A DNA stretch of 10,032 bases from the NCBI GenBank assembly GCA_025964455.1, contig JAOPYU010000124.1, positions 1 through 10,032 of the forward strand, in the 5' to 3' direction. The notes below the pieces were generated by a model. It saw only the letters and a list, made by a program, of their open reading frames with translations. It made no database searches and was not told the DNA's origin. Shown here in pieces: positions 7,592 through 10,032 of this stretch; the stretch's first letter is position 1, and each line of letters begins with the position of its first letter. This DNA comes from Thermoleophilia bacterium. GTDB taxonomy: Bacteria > Actinomycetota > Thermoleophilia > Gaiellales > SKUG01. Position numbers and translations under genes: made by a program.

Positions 7592-8782
7592 TCAGCCGAC
7601 GCAGCGGCCGGTGCGGACGACCTTGCCGTCGGGGACGGCGCGTCCGAAGGCGAGCGCGTCGCCGGCGAGGTCGTTGGGCACGCCGTAGCCGCCGCGGACC
7701 TGGGAGCCCACCGTCGAGGCGAACACCGTGGAGATGACGCGACCGTCCCCGTCGACCACGGGGCCGCCGGAGTTGCCGTGGCGCACGATGCCGCGGAAGC
7801 TCGTGACGCGGCGCTGGTGCGATCCCAGGCCGTAGATGTCATCACCGCGCACGGTGCGCTCGTCGGAGAAGCGCGCAGGCGTGGCCACGAAGCCGCGGTT
7901 CTCCGGGTAGCCGAGCACCGCGGCGGCCGCACCCTGGTCGACCTTGGCGATCGGGCGCAGTGGTGTGAGGTCCAGACCGCCGACGCGCAGCACGGCGATG
8001 TCGTTGACCTCGTCGAAGCTCACGACATCTGCATCGATGAGCTCGCCACGCCCCGCGACCTGGACCGCGGTGTCGCGCTGCCCCGCGACGACGTGGGCGT
8101 TGGTGATCACGTACCCCGTGGCCCCGACCCAGCCAGTGCCCGTGATCCGGTAGCCACAGGCGGTCCCCACGACCCGCACGACCGAACGGCTTGCGTTGCG
8201 CACCTCGGGGTCACGCGGCAATGCCGCGTCGGGCGCGGCAGCCACGATCTTGCCGCCGTCGAACGTCGGGAACGGGTCATAGGACGCGATCACGCCCAGC
8301 AGCGGTCCGGCATCGGGCAGCACCCCGTTGAGTTCGGAGACGATCCGGGACGTCACGATCTGTGGTCGCAGCTCACGCAGCTGTGGGATGCCGACCGCGG
8401 CGGCCGCGGAGACCCACGCGATCAGGAGCCCCACAGCTCCCAGCAGGATGGCGCCCATGACGTGGTCCGCGATCGTCATCTCGGCGACGCGGTCGCGCAC
8501 CTGCCCGCGCAGGGATGCCCCGAGGTCCTGCATCGCCATCGCCCCGATGAGCGTGATCAGCAGGCCGACCCCGAGCCCGATGATCGGCGCCCAGTTCGCG
8601 GCGCCCGCAGCGCCGGCCTCCCCGCCGCTGCGGTCCAGCAGCGCGTGGGTCACGCGGGTCCCGACGAGGGCACCCAGCGCGAGCCCCCCGATCGACGCCG
8701 CGCCGACGATGAACCCCTGCGCATAGCCGAGCGCGGCCAGGGCCAGTGTGATCGAGATGATGAGCAGGTCGAGCGTGTTCAC
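7592..8782 (-). CDS. marP: MarP-type membrane serine protease (CvpA-like + trypsin domains)
   Basis: This 396-aa protein starts at a GTG at 8782-8780 (VNTLDLLIISI). The open frame continues to 8947, but the extra 55 residues lack membrane character and the GTG has a leaderless-type box six bases upstream. Four helices make up the CvpA-like N-terminus (roughly 4-22, 24-45, 65-85 and 108-128). A periplasmic chymotrypsin-fold protease follows, with H230 (TNAHV), D261 (VNDIAVL) and S338 (GNSGGP). C209 and C394 match the positions of the regulatory disulfide in mycobacterial MarP (Rv3671c), which lies across the protease domain. In mycobacteria MarP protects against acid and oxidative stress by cleaving envelope proteins. 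The same role here is by family. It is a monocistronic-looking gene downstream of the DUF4383 gene. Confidence 0.92.
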   Translation of the reverse strand: MNTLDLLIISITLALAALGYAQGFIVGAASIGGLALGALVGTRVTHALLDRSGGEAGAAGAANWAPIIGLGVGLLITLIGAMAMQDLGASLRGQVRDRVAEMTIADHVMGAILLGAVGLLIAWVSAAAAVGIPQLRELRPQIVTSRIVSELNGVLPDAGPLLGVIASYDPFPTFDGGKIVAAAPDAALPRDPEVRNASRSVVRVVGTACGYRITGTGWVGATGYVITNAHVVAGQRDTAVQVAGRGELIDADVVSFDEVNDIAVLRVGGLDLTPLRPIAKVDQGAAAAVLGYPENRGFVATPARFSDERTVRGDDIYGLGSHQRRVTSFRGIVRHGNSGGPVVDGDGRVISTVFASTVGSQVRGGYGVPNDLAGDALAFGRAVPDGKVVRTGRCVG

Positions 8783-8788
8783 GGGTGA

Positions 8789-8794
8789 GGGGTA
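8789..8794 (-). promoter_or_regulatory. -10-like box before the marP GTG (TACCCC)
   Basis: On the minus strand TACCCC is followed by TCACCC and the GTG at 8782-8780. The whole block differs from the one before the 161-aa gene (TACCCT-TCACCC-ATG) at only one base plus the start codon. The final base of the hexamer is C rather than the preferred T, so this is a weaker -10 match. Confidence 0.45.
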
Positions 8795-8835
8795 CGTACC
8801 ACTCCGGGTCCACGATCGAAACGGAGCGGAACGAG

Positions 8836-8868
8836 ACGACGGGCACCCGAAGGTGCCCGCCGCGTCGT
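8836..8868 (-). terminator. GC-rich tetraloop hairpin downstream of the DUF4383 gene
   Basis: CGGGCACC (8840-8847) and GGTGCCCG (8852-8859) form a perfect 8-bp stem closed by a CGAA loop. ACGA (8836-8839) and TCGT (8865-8868) can extend it across a bulge. It lies just after the DUF4383 stop on the minus strand and before the marP promoter. No strong U-tract follows, as is common in GC-rich actinobacteria. Confidence 0.65.
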
Positions 8869-8891
8869 GCCGAGTGTGGTGCGGTCGCGAA

Positions 8892-9329
8892 TCAGACGCG
8901 ATCGCGATCCAGGTCGTTGTCGCGGGACTTGCTCGCGATGAAGGCACCGATGCCGAGGATGCCGATGGCCAGGTGCAGCACGTGGTCCGCCGGGTTGATG
9001 TTGACGAACAGGTCGAACGGATCGAATCCGTCGCCGGCCGTCAGGCCCCAGATGCCGAGTGCGGTGTACACGACGCCGAGCACGATCGCGTACGTGCGGG
9101 CCTGCGAGAGGACCTTGAAGCCCACGATCAGGCCGAGCACGCCGGTGGCGAGGTGCACGAGGTTGTGCGTCAGGTTGACGTCGAAGCCCAGCAGCGATTC
9201 AACGGAATCCTGCTCGGCGTTGACGAGGAGACCGAGGATGCCGACGAGCGTCAGCACGATGCCGAAGATCCGGGCGTACGTCACTGCCGGACTGTTGCCG
9301 ACGGTCCTGGTCCTGTTGATGGTGTCCAT
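8892..9329 (-). CDS. DUF4383-family four-helix membrane protein
   Basis: This 145-aa protein of the DUF4383 family has four predicted membrane helices (counted from the ATG at 9329: about 19-37, 55-73, 79-97 and 115-133) and a charged, Asp/Arg-rich C-terminus. Function is unknown; in actinobacteria it often sits among stress-related genes. Two in-frame ATGs are available, 9335 and 9329. AAGGAG (9344-9339) lies 3 nt before the first and 9 nt before the second, so the second is preferred. The protein looks like two copies of a helix pair: NLTHNLVHLATGVLGL and NPADHVLHLAIGILGI share His, Gly and Leu positions. It is leadered, unlike several neighbours, and is followed by a tetraloop terminator. 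Confidence 0.85.
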   Translation of the reverse strand: MDTINRTRTVGNSPAVTYARIFGIVLTLVGILGLLVNAEQDSVESLLGFDVNLTHNLVHLATGVLGLIVGFKVLSQARTYAIVLGVVYTALGIWGLTAGDGFDPFDLFVNINPADHVLHLAIGILGIGAFIASKSRDNDLDRDRV

Positions 9330-9335
9330 GTCCAT

Positions 9336-9495
9336 GAGCTCCTTGAGAGATGAGGGTGGCGCCGAACGCGCGCACCAATGAGCGGTACGGAGTCCGGCGA
9401 GGAGTGGATGCGCGATCGGGGCCGGAATAGTCCTCGACGAGGAGGCACCTCTACGGATTGCGACAGGAAAGTGCGCGAATCGTGCGTCGGAAACG
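9336..9495. other. Intergenic region upstream of the DUF4383 gene
   Basis: No gene is visible here. The strong AAGGAG (9344-9339, minus) belongs to the DUF4383 gene, so its 5' leader and promoter should lie here. A 13-base near-perfect palindrome, TCCTCGACGAGGA (9431-9443), is a possible operator about 100 bp upstream of the start. No confident -10/-35 pair was found. Confidence 0.5.
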
Positions 9496-9528
9496 ACGAA
9501 GGCCCGATCATGTCGATCGGGCCTTCGT
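9496..9528 (-). terminator. Long perfect terminator hairpin behind the tRNA 3' half
   Basis: Bases 9496-9509 pair without a mismatch with 9515-9528, a 14-bp stem with a 5-nt loop (ATGTC). On the minus strand it starts 3 nt after the tRNA discriminator base and is followed by TCGTTTCC, a weak U-rich run. This is the usual arrangement for a tRNA gene terminator, and it marks the left flank of the tRNA fragment as native tRNA downstream DNA. Confidence 0.85.
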
Positions 9529-9531
9529 GAG

Positions 9532-9575
9532 TAGCGGGGGCAGGATTTGAACCTGCGACCTTCGGGTTATGAGCC
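9532..9575 (-). pseudogene. 3' half of an initiator-type tRNA-Met (CAU): probable att junction
   Basis: Read on the minus strand, the sequence runs GGCTCATAACCCGAAGG, then the T-arm GCAGG-TTCAAAT-CCTGC, then CCCCGCT-A, the acceptor strand and discriminator of bacterial initiator tRNA. The anticodon CAT lies at 9571-9569. From the anticodon loop to the 3' end everything is intact, and a tRNA-type terminator follows. The 5' half is not there: the sequence before GGCTCAT reads GCGGGTGTGA instead of a D-arm and CGGG anticodon strand, and there is no CGCGGGG acceptor start. A clean break at the anticodon stem is what integration of a genetic element into a tRNA gene leaves on the displaced side. 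A decayed tRNA gene is the alternative. Confidence 0.8.
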
Positions 9576-9724
9576 TCACACCCGCTATCCGAACCTGTCC
9601 GAGCAAGTCCCATCGTAGCGGGGATCTCGGGGTGCACGATCCGATTGCGACCGGCTCGATCCGGTGGATTCCGGGTCGCTTGGTTACAGGTTGGCTACAG
9701 GTCGGGACGCGACGCCCTCGGTGC
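9576..9724. mobile_element. Probable element end next to the tRNA junction
   Basis: No gene is visible in these 149 bases. The stretch lies on the side of the tRNA fragment away from its terminator, so under the integration reading it is the outer end of the inserted element. It holds a tandem 11-bp repeat (9681-9691 and 9692-9702) and a 9-bp copy of the tRNA end sequence, GTAGCGGGG (9615-9623, also at 9531-9539). No integrase gene lies in the window. Confidence 0.5.
9681..9702. repeat. Tandem 11-bp repeat, TGGYTACAGGT twice
   Basis: TGGTTACAGGT (9681-9691) is followed directly by TGGCTACAGGT (9692-9702), differing at one base. Short direct repeats about 100 bp from an att core are typical of arm-type binding sites of tyrosine recombinases. 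That role is an inference from position only. Confidence 0.6.
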
Positions 9725-10027
9725 TCACACTGGAACGGAGGCGTCCGGTTCAAGGACGACGTGCAGCCGCTTGAATCCTCCGCGAACATACTCAACCGCC
9801 GCGTCGCCTTCGAGCGTGACGGGGGAGTTGATCGGATCGTCGTAGTGGACGGTGACGGTGAGGTCGGGATGGTCCGCTTCCCACCCGCCGTAGAACTCAA
9901 CGGCGATGATCTTGTTGACCTGTGGATCGAGACCAGCGAGCACGTACAGTGGGTCATTGGTCGCCCCCATGCCGTCATCGCCCTGGGCGCTCCCCTTGTA
10001 CTTCCCGTATTGCGTCTTCGCTTGCAT
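9725..10027 (-). CDS. Unrecognised protein, possibly mobile-element-borne (start may lie outside window)
   Basis: At least 100 aa are encoded, from an ATG at 10027-10025 to a TGA at 9727-9725. Only five bases of upstream sequence are visible and they hold no stop, so the true start could be further out. I recognise no family. The N-terminus is polar and Gly-rich (QYGKYKGSAQGDDGMG), and the rest looks like a small beta-rich domain (NKIIAVEFYGGWE, DLTVTVHYDD, RLHVVLEPD). There is no signal peptide or membrane helix. The base composition and codon use are visibly less GC-extreme than in genes left of 9500, which fits acquired DNA beyond the tRNA junction. Confidence 0.55.
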   Translation of the reverse strand: MQAKTQYGKYKGSAQGDDGMGATNDPLYVLAGLDPQVNKIIAVEFYGGWEADHPDLTVTVHYDDPINSPVTLEGDAAVEYVRGGFKRLHVVLEPDASVPV

Positions 10028-10032
10028 CGTCG

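Noticed and set aside
8783..8947. 55-residue N-terminal extension of marP
   Set aside because: It has no hydrophobic character, crosses the DUF4383 terminator hairpin, and the GTG at 8782 has promoter-like spacing and the expected protein length.
9431..9443. TCCTCGACGAGGA as a defined operator
   Set aside because: It is an isolated short palindrome with no second copy and no known matching regulator in the window, so it is only noted as a possibility.
9471..9490. GTGCGCGAATCGTGCG as a third copy of the palindromic element
   Set aside because: Only the flank resembles the element. No CAAGAAAT stem and no second unit 62 bp away.
9281..9978. Minus-strand frames across the tRNA fragment (HNPKVAGSNPAPAT and RSQVQILPP-type peptides)
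   Set aside because: These peptides are the well-known artefact of translating tRNA T-arm and acceptor sequence.

Overview
The window is GC-rich chromosomal DNA with actinobacterial hallmarks: a MarP-type membrane serine protease (CvpA-like N-terminus plus trypsin fold), a DUF4383 membrane protein, an actinobacterial-type PrmC-related methyltransferase, and several genes with no Shine-Dalgarno site whose start codon sits 6-8 nt behind a TANNNT -10 box (leaderless transcription). The exact lineage cannot be fixed from the sequence. A deep-branching actinobacterium (for example Thermoleophilia) is a guess.

Layout. 1-636 (+) is the C-terminal part of an aldo/keto reductase. It converges on an NTF2/SnoaL-like gene (677-1117, -), and the two share a symmetric terminator that holds both stop codons. 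1195-1680 (+) is an unrecognised 161-aa protein. 1690-1803 holds a two-unit palindromic intergenic element. 1817-2593 (-) is a PrmC-like methyltransferase lacking the catalytic Asn of its NPPY-type motif. 2642-3826 and 3858-4856 (-) form a two-gene operon: an SRPBCC protein with a hydrophobic N-terminal domain, then a zinc-dependent, formaldehyde-dehydrogenase-like alcohol dehydrogenase. 4987-5583 (+) is a SAM methyltransferase with a His-rich N-terminus. 5596-7424 (-) is a run of three genes in the order gloA-like glyoxalase, LysE/ArgO exporter, eight-helix membrane protein with faint ZIP resemblance. 7441-7556 holds the second copy of the two-unit element, inverted relative to the first. 7592-8782 (-) is marP and 8892-9329 (-) is a DUF4383 protein.

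The right end (about 9496-10032) differs from the rest. It holds a tRNA-type terminator, then only the 3' half of an initiator-type tRNA(fMet) on the minus strand, then visibly less GC-rich DNA with an 11-bp tandem repeat and an unrecognised ORF. This is best read as the junction of an element integrated into a tRNA-fMet gene, with the chromosome to the left and the element to the right. A decayed tRNA gene is the alternative.

As a system, the ordinary genes suggest stress and detoxification housekeeping: aldehyde/formaldehyde oxidation, methylglyoxal removal, amino-acid export and envelope acid/oxidative-stress proteolysis. The less ordinary signals are the dimeric repeat element with a constant 62-bp period, the tRNA-fMet junction, the active-site-altered PrmC relative, and the recurrent placement of stop codons inside or beside terminator-like hairpins.
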